A stretch of 64,000 bases of DNA from Eutypa lata (taxonomy: Eukaryota; Ascomycota; Sordariomycetes; Xylariales; Diatrypaceae): NCBI GenBank assembly GCA_022661535.1, contig JAKULF010000007.1, forward strand, positions 1,178,001-1,242,000, given 5' to 3'. The notes below the pieces were generated by a model. The model was not told where the DNA came from, did no database searches, and saw only the letters and a list, made by a program, of their open reading frames with translations. This document shows, piece after piece, positions 23,329 to 36,143 of this stretch (the first letter of the stretch is position 1; each line of letters begins with the position of its first letter). The translations under genes and the position numbers were made by a program.

Positions 23329-26066
23329 GGTGACTGTTTGAAGGTTTGGTGGTTTTGGTTCGTTGAAATGGATATGTTATAGATGTTAGATATGTTGTAG
23401 ATATGTTGTAGATGTTGAAACTGGTTGGTTTGATGAGGAGAGAACTCTTGGGCAAAATATCGCAGCTTATATACAAATCGATGCTTCAATACAAACAGCA
23501 TCATATACAGGATTAAATTTAATAATAGAACTATCCGCTGGAGACGTAAACTAAGATCATCACTATATCCCCATATCTATAGATCCTTCAACGTAGCTTC
23601 GGTAGATCCTTATATTATTAAAGCTCGCTGGATGTTTCTTAAACAAGTATCCCCATTCAGGCTGGGGCACGTTTCAACGCTAGTTCCCCATCAACTTATA
23701 TGTCATGGTCTGTTTCTATTTCATGCACATTTGTGGCGTTAGCAAAAGCCGGGGCGGAAATCTATACTAGGAGCCCAGCCTTGCCAGCTGAAGCACCTAG
23801 CTGAAGCCCTAGCTGAAGATCTTGCCGCGGAGGCGTTAGTTGTTGCAATCCTTTTGGTCTCCGCGCTAAACTCTTCTTGGCAGCTCAGCTGTTAATACCA
23901 CATATGTTTTTCCCCAGGAATCCTTTCATAATGCCGAGTAACCAAGGATTGTAGGGACATGCTCATCGGTCTTTCAAGAATCAAGCTGGTGCTACCACTC
24001 GACCGGGGCACGGCGGTACTCGGCACGGCATCCAACACGACCCACACTGGCCGCCCGGCCACTCCTATCGCAATATGACTGGTCCTATCGGTAAATAACA
24101 ATTATAGCTACATGGGGCCATCCTTTGGACATACATCTTCCGACAGGTTCTCTTATTACGCTACAAGTCAATGGGGAAGTTGAGGGTGCACTTTCAACCC
24201 ACAATAATAAGTATTAGACCATGGTTTACAAGGTTCACCGCGCCGGCGTCACGTGCTCTAGGTATTCATCCAGCTCATCATGATTCACTATAATGATGTG
24301 TATACTTGTTTTGGATTGGGAATTGTCGACCCGTAGGAGGGCGTCGTGCATGTCCTACTAATTATAGCGAAACCAAGGTCTCTAAGGGGGTGACCGACGA
24401 CGGGGGATAGAGAATTTCACCATGGCCTCGTTGCCTATGTGACTGTGTGGCAGGTATCGACAAGGTTTGATCACGGTGTAAATCAACTCAACGTCATTAA
24501 CCTGTTGGTTAATATTATTGATCAACGCTCTTATAATCTCCTCGCTTAGAGCCACTAGTTAATAGTGAACTTATATTGATGTACATAATGTTACTATATC
24601 GATATTAAGGTGTGATTTAGTAAGATAAATGAAATTATACTTTATAATTAACTAGAATAATAGTGACTGTAAAGGGGCCTATACTAACAGTTATAGCCAA
24701 ACCCGATTTATAACCCATCAAGCCAGAAAGCAATAAGAAGAAATTGCGCATACAGGACAAAGTTTCCTTTTGACTTTTTCACTCCCGGTAAACCGAAAGA
24801 AAACAAAACCCCAAAGGTCTCCAAGAACGATTTACATCTTCAAAATCAAGATTCTATTTTTCCTTGATTTGTTGTTTTGTAGAATTTTAATTAATTTTTA
24901 AAATTAAGCTCTTAAAAAGCCAAATGCGCATTTTCTTGTCGGGTCTTGCAAGCCTATCCATGAAAAGGACGCCGAACCAGGTTATTAGTAATAAGCTAGA
25001 TAAATAAATTAAATTAAACGGATAAGATAGGTTAAATGGATAGGATACATAAGTTAGACGGGTAGAACAAGCAGGTCAGATAGATAGGGCAAAACAACAC
25101 CAAAAAAGGAACTCACGATAGTTTCATACTAAGAAAAGTAGCTTCAAAGCAGATTACATAACCTAGGCTTGGCAGACCCATAGATTAGGTCCACATCTAA
25201 TTAGAGTGCTTACCTTTGCATGTGATTTGCTAACAGACGCATGGTATGTACATATGTATGTACTTTACATATCAACCACATGGATGTCCACATTGCGGCG
25301 ATATATCGATATGAATCCACTAGATAAAGTAGGCATGGCCGTGGACTTACAGCAAATCAATCAATACGTAGTCTAATAAGTGACGTCGTTGATTTCAAAA
25401 AATAATATCAAACGTGAAAACTACTGAAACGAGCTTAACCATGTACACGCACTTCCATGATGAACACTGGGTTGGATGGATTGGTCACAACCTACATAAG
25501 TAGGTCTGAGGTATGTATGTAGGCATAAAAAAAATGCAAACGTCAAACAGAACAGCCAGCAGCCGGGGGCCTGAGCCCGAAAAGCCTTAAGAAACGCCTT
25601 GCAAGAGATGCAGGGAAAAAAATGTTAAAAATAAAAACTCATGCTTCCGTTTCGTTCACCCCTTGGAGTGTCGATCTCCTCACATGCCTCTGGGGTATAT
25701 ATATAGTATAATAAGTACATATCTGTCATTAACGGGTGATAACCCCGTTGATAGGTATCAAACCTAGTGTAGTGGATGGCTCTTCTCGTCCAAGTCTCAA
25801 ACCGTATAAACTGATGTTACAAAAAGCCTGACTCAGCTACCTGCTGGGTGTGAAGGTCAGCTGGTCGGCATCGCCTTGTGCGCTGGATGTTCCCAGATAC
25901 TGTTGAGTAGTAGAAGAAGCCATGATATGCCAGGCTTGTAATAATGACATACTACTTGATGTCGTGTGAATGGTAAGAGTACAGTCATGGCATGTCTTGG
26001 GAAGCGTGGGGTCGCAATATTTACACAAGGTAATAGTTGCCTAGTTATATTTCGTCGTTCAGTCGT
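23329..26066. other. AT-rich gene-free stretch, possible decayed repeat
   Basis: No gene. From about 24440 to 25100 the sequence is very AT-rich, with many TA steps and loosely repeated phrases (GATAAGATAGGTTAAATGGA, GGATACATAAGTTAGACGGG), as expected of a RIP-degraded repeat. The first part holds the promoter of the small secreted protein gene. The frame at 25837-26028 shows nothing recognisable. Confidence 0.5.
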
Positions 26067-28443
26067 TCAGTCGTAGGGGAGTCTGGACTCGCTCTTGTAG
26101 CCGGGCTCAGTCGGCACGATATCCTTGACAGGATGTACCATCATTGGTGGCAGGCAAGGGCGTCCGTGGGTCTCTTCCCAGTCCTCCCCTCCGAAGCCAG
26201 TATCTTCCCAGCCCATCCAATTGAGGTAAAGTCGTTGCGGTGGAGTTGCACGATAGTACCAGGTGATACCGCGATATCTTCCTTCTCGACCCCACCCCAT
26301 GGCGCAACCAATACCACCACTCTCACCCTTCAAACCACCATTGAACCATTTCGCCAATCCCCTTCCATCCCACGGCCTGTCGAACCACATCGGCATTGGA
26401 GCAAAGACGGCTTTCAGGCCGTGAAGAAGGGCCGTTGTCTGAGTGGCCATTTCCGAAGAGATATGGTTTCCCCGAAGGTTCTCAACGTGCATGATGTCGA
26501 GGAGACGTTTTGAGACCCTGGAGTGCGTCACAATGGTCGCTCTTCGCGGCAGTTCCTCAGTAGGATGAGATGTGTCGTTGAAACCCCAGAGCTCTGGCGC
26601 AGAAACCCACGAACTGTTTTCGGGGTTGAAGATTGGTGCCACTGTGATAAGATCTGCATCTTCGCCAACGCCCCATTCGTAGTTGTCGTCCGCCGGATTT
26701 GCAACCGGGGGTTTTGGTCCGATGGGGGAGATGAAAGGGAAGTCAAAAGCTCCCCAGATAGTCTCATCCCCTGACACACGTTCAACTTCTTTTCTGAACT
26801 GAGTATCGAAATCACCGTGGATGGAAGGGATGTAATAACGCTCATTGCGCTCCCACAGACCACGGCGAGGCTGCTTTTTGGCAAAACCGACTAACTTCTC
26901 GAGGAAGTCATAGTGATGGCCAACAACTCTGGCGTCCATTTCCCAATTCCAAACATAATCAAATTCCGGGAATTCCTGAGTAAACTTTTGGACGGATAGC
27001 CACTGCGAGACATGCACCGTCGCCTTCTTGGGGTCTAACTTAGGGTACATAGCTTGGGTAGCTTCGTCGTTCCAAAGAATAGTAATGTCTCTGAACTCCT
27101 TGGGGACACTATCACGGAGGACGTATTGATAAGTAGATTCATCATCCCAGATAGCATAAGCTGTATCTTTAACATGGACAAAGAGGAATACTTGATACTG
27201 GCCACCTGTGCGCAGAGAGAGCTCGGTGATAAGAGACCGGATGACCTGCTTATCATTCTCGCTATAATCTTTCCCTGTGTAAGATCGAAGCAATAGCGCA
27301 GTCCTCGGCTCCGTACGAGCATTTGATCGTTTAGTATCCGGCTGCTCGAGGGTCCTTTCTCGAGTAAAGAGTGAGTTGCCTCTTCGGAAGCTGTAATTAG
27401 TAGACGACGCTGAAGAGGCTTCGCTCCTAGGTAGATTGCCCTCCGTCGAATTTTGGCGTTGGTAGATACTACTCACGAAGGGATTTGTCACCCCTTTCAG
27501 GTCAAACCGGGCTTTGTTCTTCTCGACACACTTTTCTTGCAGCTGTCCCCAGTTAACCCTGTTCCACTTTGCCGAGGGCCTCGCGCTCGCATTTTGCTGA
27601 TACCCGTACGGGCCCAATCGTGTATCCCTTTCGTAACAGAGGTTTCCATCCATGCCAAACACTTCATAACTACCGAAATCGGGATCAGGGAAGGTGCGAG
27701 GGTGACCTTTGAAAACATGGATGTCCGACAAATCGTGACCTCCTGGTCCCTCGCAAGGCACGTGTGGTGCATGGCTTTCGAGCCATGATTTCTCGTTGTA
27801 TTTAGGATAAGGAGTATAAATATATGGTTGCTTCTCACTGTAAGGGGCCGTGTAGTCGGCTTTAGTGAGATGGTCGTTAATGGTAAGATCCTTTTTCTTT
27901 TCCACTTCGATGTCCTCGAGGGTATTCCCAAAGATCGCGCCGGCATCTGGGTGTCTGAATAGCCTATTAGAGCCTTATAGCAAAACAATGGAGGAATGAA
28001 ACCTACTTTCCGAGCCTTTCGTATTCCTTTTCAAATTCCTCTTTAATCTCATCATCTTTATTTTTAACCGAGGGTGAATTATCGATTTCAGCATCAACTT
28101 CTCCAGAATCCCCAGTCGAGGAATCATCTGAACCAGAACCATCGGATGAAGATTCGCCAGCCGAGGATGTATCCGTGGGTACTTCGGGGGAATCATCAGT
28201 CTTGACCTCCTCCACACTATCTACTGGCTGCTGAGGTTGAGGTTGAGTTGTGAGAGTAGACGATCCAGGTTGATCCTGGCTCTCGCTACCAGCTGTCCAC
28301 GCCCCAGGGTATCGACCGTTTGATCCATTCACGAGGAAAAAGTATAAGCCGGCAGCGCAAAGCGCAAAAAGTAGCAAAGTTTTGGGCCGTGATAGCCAAC
28401 GTCGGGAGGGAGCTAGCATGGTCGCGATGGATCGAAGCGACAA
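26067..28443 (-). CDS. DUF3405 family membrane-anchored protein
   Basis: Exons (minus): 28443-28007 and 27954-26067, 774 residues. Type II topology: a short basic cytosolic end, a single membrane helix (TLLLFALCAAGLYFFLV, about residues 24-40), then an acidic Ser/Asp/Glu-rich stem to about residue 140, then the globular DUF3405 domain. Family marks visible: TALLLRSYTGKDYSENDKQ, WNDEATQAMYP, YVWNWEMDARVVGHHYDF, RNERYYIPSIHGDF, GEDADLITVAPIFNP and the histidine-containing VENLRGNHISSEM. The fold resembles glycosyltransferase-like Golgi enzymes (the DxD-like EMDAR is suggestive), but no activity is established for the family. The intron donor GTAGGT is slightly unusual but phase closes. Length fits the family. 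Confidence 0.9.
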
Positions 28444-29628
28444 ATGGGTAAGTTCGACGATTCAAATTTCACAAACGTATCGCGCGAAAGTTCAAATCCA
28501 GGACGATTCGAGGTAAGAAGGCATTATTAGAGTGATACACGCTGATTGACAAATTGTCGCATTAAAGCCGTCTAAACCGCTGGTGCTTTAAAGGTAAAGC
28601 AAAACTAAACATCAACTCGATCGGACAAGTAGAGCAGTCGGAAATAGGTACAAAAGGCTGTCGGAAATAGGTACAGAAGCGAACGTTGGGGCCTTGTTAT
28701 CGAAGGTTGTCTTGCGCACACTTAAAAGTGTATCGACGGAGATATTCCAAAGGAGCGTAATGACGTCTATCAAAGATGTCGAGGTAGAGTTGCATATGAC
28801 TGCGAAGGATGTCTATGTCTTCATTCGATTTCACAGGATGGGGTGAAATGCGACCGGGAATTTATCGAGTCTAATATTATCGTAGGGTGGTATCTGGGGC
28901 TAACTAGAAGTCAAGTCAAGTTAGGTGAACCACCAAATGGATCAGATTGAGAAACGGGGAGCTTTGCGACAAATACCACAAAATTTGTGGTATTCCATAT
29001 GTCATGGGAGTAAAAGAGAGAAGACAAGAAAAGAAAAAACCAAGTCGAAACAAAAAAAGAAGCCTAAGGGGGAAATTGAGCGGATGTCAACACTTATCAC
29101 GATATCTGTCTAGGCTGGGCTCTGGGCAGTCAGACCGCCGATGAGTGAGACTTGAATGTGGGAAAAGATCTGGGAGGCAGCAATAATAAGAAGTGGATAC
29201 TGGGAAATCAGGGTCCCCGCCCATTTCAGGGAGAACTGGGGACACCGAGGACAGAAAACGACCATTTGATTGGTTGTTAATGACGGCACAACATTGGATT
29301 GTTACAAAATAGGTATGGTGAGGGTATCTATGCGGGACTTCCCTAAGACAGTTTGGGGGTGTCTCGAAGAGAAGTGCACTGTAATTTAAGGGCATACATA
29401 AGGTGCTGAACGGCGCCGATCTGCTAGAATAGCCACTTACCAACGAAAACTTATGAGGTTATATTCCTTTGATACTCTCAATTGGAAGACGGAAAAATGA
29501 TTCAATTGGTAAGCTCCTCTTATGACAATTACTAAGGAATTACTATTTATAAAATCGGCATCACTGGTCTGTGACTTAGTTATCGAAACGTTGTAGATAA
29601 CTACCTGAACTAACAGGACAAAAGTCTA

Positions 29629-29650
29629 TACATACATACATACATACATG
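29629..29650. repeat. (ACAT)n microsatellite
   Basis: Run of five or so ATAC/ACAT units followed by an inverted GTATGT. Confidence 0.7.
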
Positions 29651-31601
29651 TATGTTGGCTCTTAACGATAACTTTTAACAGGTTGGATTTAACTTAAACG
29701 GCACGGCACAACAACAGCAACAGTTCAACCAGTGGCTTTAACAGTCTGTACCTAGCCGGCAGCCCGTCTTGGCATCATATTGCCTATCAATCCATGTCTA
29801 AGACCTCCCTATACAACGACATTCTAGAGGCTAGGCTCATCTGCCAGAATTTATTCTCTTGTTGATTCCAAGACGGGACTGCGCGGGCATATCTACCTGG
29901 TTACGTAGGTCTTTGCGCGTCAATGATCAGAATGCGTAGCCAGGTTGAGTATCTCTTAGCTTAAACACTCTAAACACTTACGACACCATGCACGGTTCAT
30001 GAAAATCAATCATCCAAAAACCCACTAAAGGGAAACATTACATACGTCATTCGTACATAGTCAACCACATGCAATTAACTAACTAGGCAAATGCCGTTGA
30101 ATGTATGTGGGTGAAAGTTACAATGCAACTATCTCTACATACTCATGTAGACAGCACAATTCTGTATGCTGGCAGCTGTAAAAGATGACATACAATACCT
30201 ACAAACTGAACACGTTTCTTGAAGAACAATTATAAAGGATGCGTGTTACCGAGCCGTTGGAACACAGTACGCCACGACGCTACCGCAGCACACCTAGCAC
30301 AGCAGGTTAAGCTGCAACGAAACTTAGCATTTACCTCTGCGCCCTCTCATTGCCTCAATGATTGATGTGATGCAGGATTCGATGCGACCAGTTATGTAAC
30401 TTACGTACATACATATCCTAGGTAGGTACGTATGTATGTAGGACACCCCCACACTGGCCACAGGCGGGCGGCGGAACCCCTGACAGCCGTTTTGGATTAC
30501 CCTACTAGGTATACGCGCCTTTTCTCCAACGACCAAGATCACCCCTCCATGCAGCTGGCGGTAAGCGAGTCGGGAGTTAAGCCAATGGACTGACTGCAAC
30601 TCTGTACCTTTTTCATTATGTAGTAGGAGTAGCATCGGCATGCCTTACAGTAGCATGGCTTGCAGGAGGAGTGGATGTGCATGGCAGCGCAATAGTAGAA
30701 AAGGGCACTTCTTGGCGTTGATTGCGCCCCACGTTTGTATAGATAACAACAGCACGTACGAAGAATATCAAAAAGCAGAAATTCTGGACAATATCGAAAA
30801 CCGGTAACTAACGGAGGATGCTCAATTCGGTGCAACCTTTAGATAGTGGCTGACTGGCTGACGGGTGGCGCTGCAGCACATCTTATCATACATCCAACAT
30901 CTAACTACATACCTATCTGGTATCACCATAAGCCAGCCACATTGCCTTGCGCAAATTAATTATATACATAGTTGACATTCTGCCGAACCCTAGCTCAATC
31001 TAGTTAACGGCTTTATACATCGTCATCCCACGAATCTTCTCATTAGATAAGTAGTCTTATGCCGGGCAAGATAAGGGGAAACAAGAAGTTCTGGCCAAAC
31101 CCTTTCGGAGAAATAGGGGTGATGGGAATAACGAACCCTCGTTTGTCAATCGTGGAACGCAATCATACATACGTACATTAGACATACATACTCCGATACT
31201 TAGGCAATAAGGGGGTAAAACCACGGCGAGCAGTGAATATCGGTAATCTATAGTAATTACCTACATCCATGGATGCAGCAGGTACCCGGTCGCCTCGTCC
31301 GGGTCTCCACCCGCATTAATTAAGTATGTTATCGGTCTTGGTATTCCTATAGGACAGAAATCACAGAGCCGGCACATGCTACTAAGAAAACTACGCTATA
31401 AGATCCGCCGTGTTATACATCCATACGCACGTAGATCGACATCCATCCACACCTACCTATACCTACCATCCATCATCCCAATAAGAGGTCTCGGTAATGA
31501 GAATAGAGATAGCCAAGCTGCCGAGCAGAGCAGAACGCACACAATATCGACTCGGTGTCACGTCACCGACCAGAATCCAATTACGTAATACGTACGAACA
31601 C

Positions 31602-31624
31602 AAAAAAAAAAAAAAAAAAAAAAA
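31602..31624. repeat. Homopolymer A, 23 nt
   Basis: Uninterrupted A run; could be a retroposon tail, but no element is recognisable beside it. Confidence 0.8.
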
Positions 31625-32003
31625 CCCAGGCTGACAGTCTACCAGTGATCCGTTTCCGCCCATGGGGTGCAACACCAACTCAATCAATCCCGTGCGACGG
31701 GACCGTTCCAACCATTACATATCAAGTTTTGTTTCCCCACCCCGTCGCCCGCCCGCCTACTCGGCCCGGAAGCGATTTCTAGATCTAACTACCTACGTAC
31801 GTACATATGTAGATATCTTGATAGATATAATAAGTGTGTGAGACATGAAACGGCTGCGTCCCGTTGTAACGCGATGTGATGATGCGCAAAGGAGGCCGGG
31901 CCGGCTACCACGCAAATCCACCCCCACTTATGCCTCGATCTGCCCGTTTGATGTTGTATTTTCTTGATGATGTCCTGAAGATCTGTCGATTGCATGCATC
32001 TAT

Positions 32004-32004
<1 letters not shown>

Positions 32005-32036
<32 letters not shown>
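32005..32036. repeat. (CA)16 microsatellite
   Basis: Perfect CA dinucleotide run. Confidence 0.9.
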
Positions 32037-32038
<2 letters not shown>

Positions 32039-32458
32039 GAAACGTGATTACCTAAGTGTGTTTTAATTTTTTTGAAAACAGACCACCACACAAACATATT
32101 CGTGATATGAACGACTCTAAGTGTTGTAGTGAATATATACGTTAGCGTTATTGCAATGTAACACCAAGGTAGCACGATGACAGAGAGGGAGCAAATTGTT
32201 TTGAAAAAATGCGTGATTGCAATGCGGCTCTAATTGACTAGATACTTCATACCCCCATGTGGTGCAACATACCTAGTACATGTAGCTAAGAGGGCGACAT
32301 ACTTAGAAAGGGGTAATGGAAGACCGCATGCATACCTGTCTTACTATCCAGCTATCGTTAGCAATCGTTTGTTTGCTAGCCAGTCTAGGTATACGTACAT
32401 AAATATCCCATCCATCGCTCATCCACCCGCCTATCTGTCATCGGATAGCAGCAGGGCT

Positions 32459-32482
32459 ATCTATCTATCTATCTGTCTGTCT
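32459..32482. repeat. (ATCT)n / (GTCT)n microsatellite
   Basis: TATC units changing into TGTC units. Confidence 0.7.
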
Positions 32483-32915
32483 CAAAGGATCCCGCCAAAT
32501 GCGGGAAGTGTTATTACGAGGCACGGGTAAGTAGGTAGGTACGTAGCCAGCATCGGTTGGACGTCCAGGGCAGATTGGAACGAGAACTTGCGTCACGAAT
32601 GAGACAACTCGCTTCGTTCATGTTAGCCGTCACATATGTATGTACGAAGTAGGACTGAAAGTGCTTGTAGTAATCAAAGGAGGTTAGGTATTGTCTTCAT
32701 TATCGGTTATGAGTTAAAGTATTACAAACTGCCTTCCGCTCCGTCTCCGTGCAAACGCAACAGAACAGAACAGAGCAGGGCAGGGCAGTACGATTAGCTT
32801 AACATTAAATAATAGCTTGTCCGGTAATACATCTCTTCCCCTCCCCCTATGCCCGCCCGCCAGCATATAGGCCAGTTATGCACCTCCGTCTCTAGCAACC
32901 TAGCCGAGTAGCATG

Positions 32916-32944
32916 CCATCCATCCATCCATCCATCCACCCACC
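32916..32944. repeat. (CATC)n / (CACC)n microsatellite
   Basis: CCAT units ending in CCAC units. Confidence 0.8.
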
Positions 32945-33516
32945 CAGTCCCCAGGATCCAGACACGACAACCACCACGGCCGCTGAGCCCAAAAAGATTG
33001 ATTGCTTGCTTCAACCAAAAAAATAAAATCAGATGTATATGTTCCCCGCCCAATGCAAAAGATCTTTGTGCGACGCTCAACAGATAATCACGAAGATGTG
33101 GTGATAATGATGATGATGACGATGAGGGTGTTTGCTTTAAATCGAAAAATATCAAGCAAATTTCTTCCTCCGGAGGTGCGTGATGTCGAATATGATAGAT
33201 TGTTAAACCAAAAAAAATAATTGTCCAGTGGTTTTCTTGTTCCACTGGAATGTCGAAGATAGTAATAATTCCATGGGAGCGAAAGGGGGGAATCAAAACG
33301 ATGAGGCGATAAATATATAATAATCCAAAAAGAGCGGGGGAGAGAAAAAGAACCACAATGTTGGGGGTATACGCAGGAGAGAACAACAAGAAGAAAGGCT
33401 TCTTCGGAACGCCGTAGAACTCCGGGGCTGGTTGTGGTGTAACAACGAGCAGCAAAAAAATAATAATAAACAAAAGTCACCAAGTGTGTCGACATAGGAA
33501 AGGCATGTTTTCATTC

Positions 33517-33537
33517 CCATCCATCCATCCATCCATC
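33517..33537. repeat. (CATC)n microsatellite
   Basis: Second CATC run, same unit and strand as the one 600 bp upstream. Confidence 0.8.
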
Positions 33538-33685
33538 ATTTCGCTTTGTTTCCTTAGTTCTTTATTTCTCTTTGGGAATCCCTTACTCAGGGAAGAGATG
33601 GGGAGAGGGGGAGGTGCAGGAAAGGCCACGAGTGTGAGTTGAGTACGACTGGGAGAGAGCAAAAGAACCCCGGTTCCGCCGGGTT

Positions 33686-36143
33686 TTAAGCAGGTCCCAT
33701 CATACCCAATCTCGTCATGCGCTTCTGCATCCTCGGCATGCCCAGCCCACCGCGGCCGAGAGCCTGACCGGGAGCCAGACGCTGACCCATAGGCAAGCCG
33801 AAAGGCCGGTTCAGAGTCCCCGAGGCCGGCGGGCTCGGACCAGACGGCAGACCAGCACCCGGCGGCGGCTTGCCTCTCGCGAACGGCGGTCCCTGCCCCA
33901 TCCCCATCCCCGGTCCCTGCCTGCCACCGCCATTATAACCCATAACAGGCTGCTGGACCCTCCTCACAGCATCGCGTTCACAGAACGCCTCGCCATTGAC
34001 ATCGAAATAACCATCGCGCAGCACGACCCCACAGTCGCGGCACCGGAAGCACCCGACGTGGTGCTTGCGGCCGCCGTCCTCCTCGAGGTACTGGCCCTCG
34101 ATGCCGCGGTCGCAGGTCCCGCAAAGGCTGCCGTTAAGGGCGTGGTAGTGGCGCTCGCAGTAGGGCTTGTCGCCCAGCACGTAGAAGGTGGTGCCAGCGA
34201 ACGGCTCGCGGCATGTCGCGCACACGAAGCACGCCTTGTGGTACCGCCCCGTCAGGCGCCCGTCCGCCGACGAGATCGATTTCCCCGTGATCGCTTCTCC
34301 GCACGACTTGCAGTTACCGCGGGTTCGACCCTGGGAGGGTTGGCGGGCGTGGCCGTTTGCGTGGGATGGTCGTCGCGCTGCTGGTGCAGCTGTTGGTGGT
34401 GGGGGTGGTGGTTGGGATACGTTCCGAGCCCGAGGTTCCTGGATCGCTGGGTCTTCCCTATCTCTGCTACGGTTCGGGTCTTCTCTACTACGGTTGTTGT
34501 TGTTATTATTGTTGTTAGGAACGAATGGCGACCGTAGCGGGGGTGATCCCTGTCCAGCCTGAATAGCCGGGTCCCTGCGGGTAGGGAGCATCGGTGATCT
34601 CAACGGAGGCGATCCGGAAGATGCGCCTTGCGCGGATTGGATAGCCGGATCTAACCGCAATCCTTCTGGTGGTCCCCGGCGGGGAGGATTTGGAGCGGGC
34701 CTAGGAGCCGCATTCTCAGATGATGGAGCACGCGGTCTAGGTGGAGGTAGCGCCGGGCGCAGGGCTTCTACCGATGATTGGAGATCGTCGTCCATCAAAT
34801 CGTCTACTTTAGGCGGTGGGCCTGATGGAATCCTTCGTGGTCCTACCGAGCGGGCTGGACTCGTACTTGAGCTTGCCTGGCTCCGTTGTGATGAGCGCTG
34901 GCTGTAACCTGATTGGCTTGATGATTGGGATACTGATGGAGAATGGTATGGGTTACTCTCCCCAAACTCGTCTGCTAAGTTAATACTAGGTGTGGTGCTC
35001 CCTTCCCGCGTCGGGGGACGTATTAAGCTTTTCCTAGGCGGTGGAGGTCGTGTTGTGTCTCTTATGCTGAACGATGGCCGTGGCAGACGTTCGCTTGTCG
35101 GTACGGGTTCGTTTTCCATATTTGTTGATGCGCTGCGCATTCTATCCTGCCGTAACCCAGGCGCGGAGGGTGTCCTCGCTGGTAACTCATCCATTGGACT
35201 CGGTCTCGGCTTCGGAAACGTCTCTGATCGCTTGTTCATGCTAAGGGACGGAGGCTCAAAGTCATCACCGTTCCTTTGGGGCGGTCCAAAGCCACCATAC
35301 CCGTTCTTACGGGGCATCCTTGGGGGCGCACGTCCCGCGCTATTTATTGACGAAGCAGTACTCGGTCTGCGCGCGTCATCATCTCTTGATTCCGGTCGGC
35401 TAGATCTGAAGCTGTTGCTAGACAATGAGTTCAAGCCGGCAGAAGGTCGTCGGCTCATCTCAAAAGGACCTGGTGCGATACTATTCATTCTCGTCAAGAG
35501 AGTAGGTGCCTGTTTTGGCGGACTAGTACCAAATTGGGAATCAAGGTCGGGCCCATCTGGGTCTGACATCCCTCCATACCCACCCGGTCTCCTATTCTGT
35601 GTAGGAGGAGGCGAATCTGCGATGGTTGGGCCGAAGAAATCTTCTCTATTGGGACTTGGGCCAGCCCGTCCGTTTGGGGTTTTGGGAGATATAGCCTGAG
35701 ACCCAGTTGAGGCACTTATTGGTGTTAGCTGATCTGGTCTCATGTTGTCTCGATCTGCGATTTGGTTAGCAACGTGACGATGGAATCTTCTATCATCAAT
35801 GACGTACTTGCGGCAGACGTATCAACATTAGGTGGTGCCGCACGAGCGAATTTGTCAAATACGTTTGTTTTTAAGGATGAAAAGGCCCCGCCTAAAAGAT
35901 CTGGTGCTGGTGGTGGCGGCGGCGGCATTGCTGTGAGTTCGGCCGTTAGTAATTAGAAAGAGGGTTTAAAGAAAAAAAAGCAGAACTACGAGATGCGAAA
36001 TCGTCAAGGGGTCACGAACGCTCAGCTGGTGGTCCTGTTGATTGACAGACATGCTCTCCCATCATAGATATCTCCACTTGATTGCCACAGCTTGAGCATT
36101 TTATAGTCGGCATGAAAGCCGACTGTCGAGATAGATCCGCCAT
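33686..36143 (-). CDS. Paxillin-like protein with two LIM domains
   Basis: Exons (minus): 36143-36020, 35930-35808, 35754-33686; 771 residues, phases close. The start at 36143 (MADLSRQSAFMPTIKCSSCG) is preferred; an in-frame ATG at 36251 would add 36 very basic residues. The N-terminus has a small CxxC..H..C zinc-like motif (IKCSSCGNQVEI, EHVCQ) usual in fungal paxillin homologues, then DTSAANRDNMRP, formed across the second intron. Residues about 70-520 are disordered Pro/Ser/Arg-rich text with SH3-ligand-like PPPPPPP runs and an eight-asparagine tract. Two LIM zinc fingers follow (CKSCGEAITG..CFVCATC..YCERHYH, then CGTCDRGIEG..CFRCRDC..FCERD). The tail is Gly/Pro/Met-rich. Likely role: scaffold at growth or division sites linking Rho signalling to actin, as for yeast Pxl1; this is family knowledge. 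Confidence 0.92.

Larger units (their letters stand above)
28444..33685. other. 5.2-kb gene-free stretch rich in microsatellites
   Basis: I find no gene on either strand. It lies between the start of the DUF3405 gene and the 3' end of the LIM gene. It is full of short tetranucleotide phrases (TACC/TAGG, ACGT, ACAT), plus distinct microsatellites listed separately. Long non-coding RNAs or decayed elements cannot be excluded. Frames at 31463-33495 translate low-complexity DNA only. Confidence 0.55.

Noticed and set aside
34058..35699. Long plus-strand frames opposite the LIM gene
   Set aside because: Mirror frames of the proline-rich coding sequence; translate to Val/Gly/Leu-rich nonsense.
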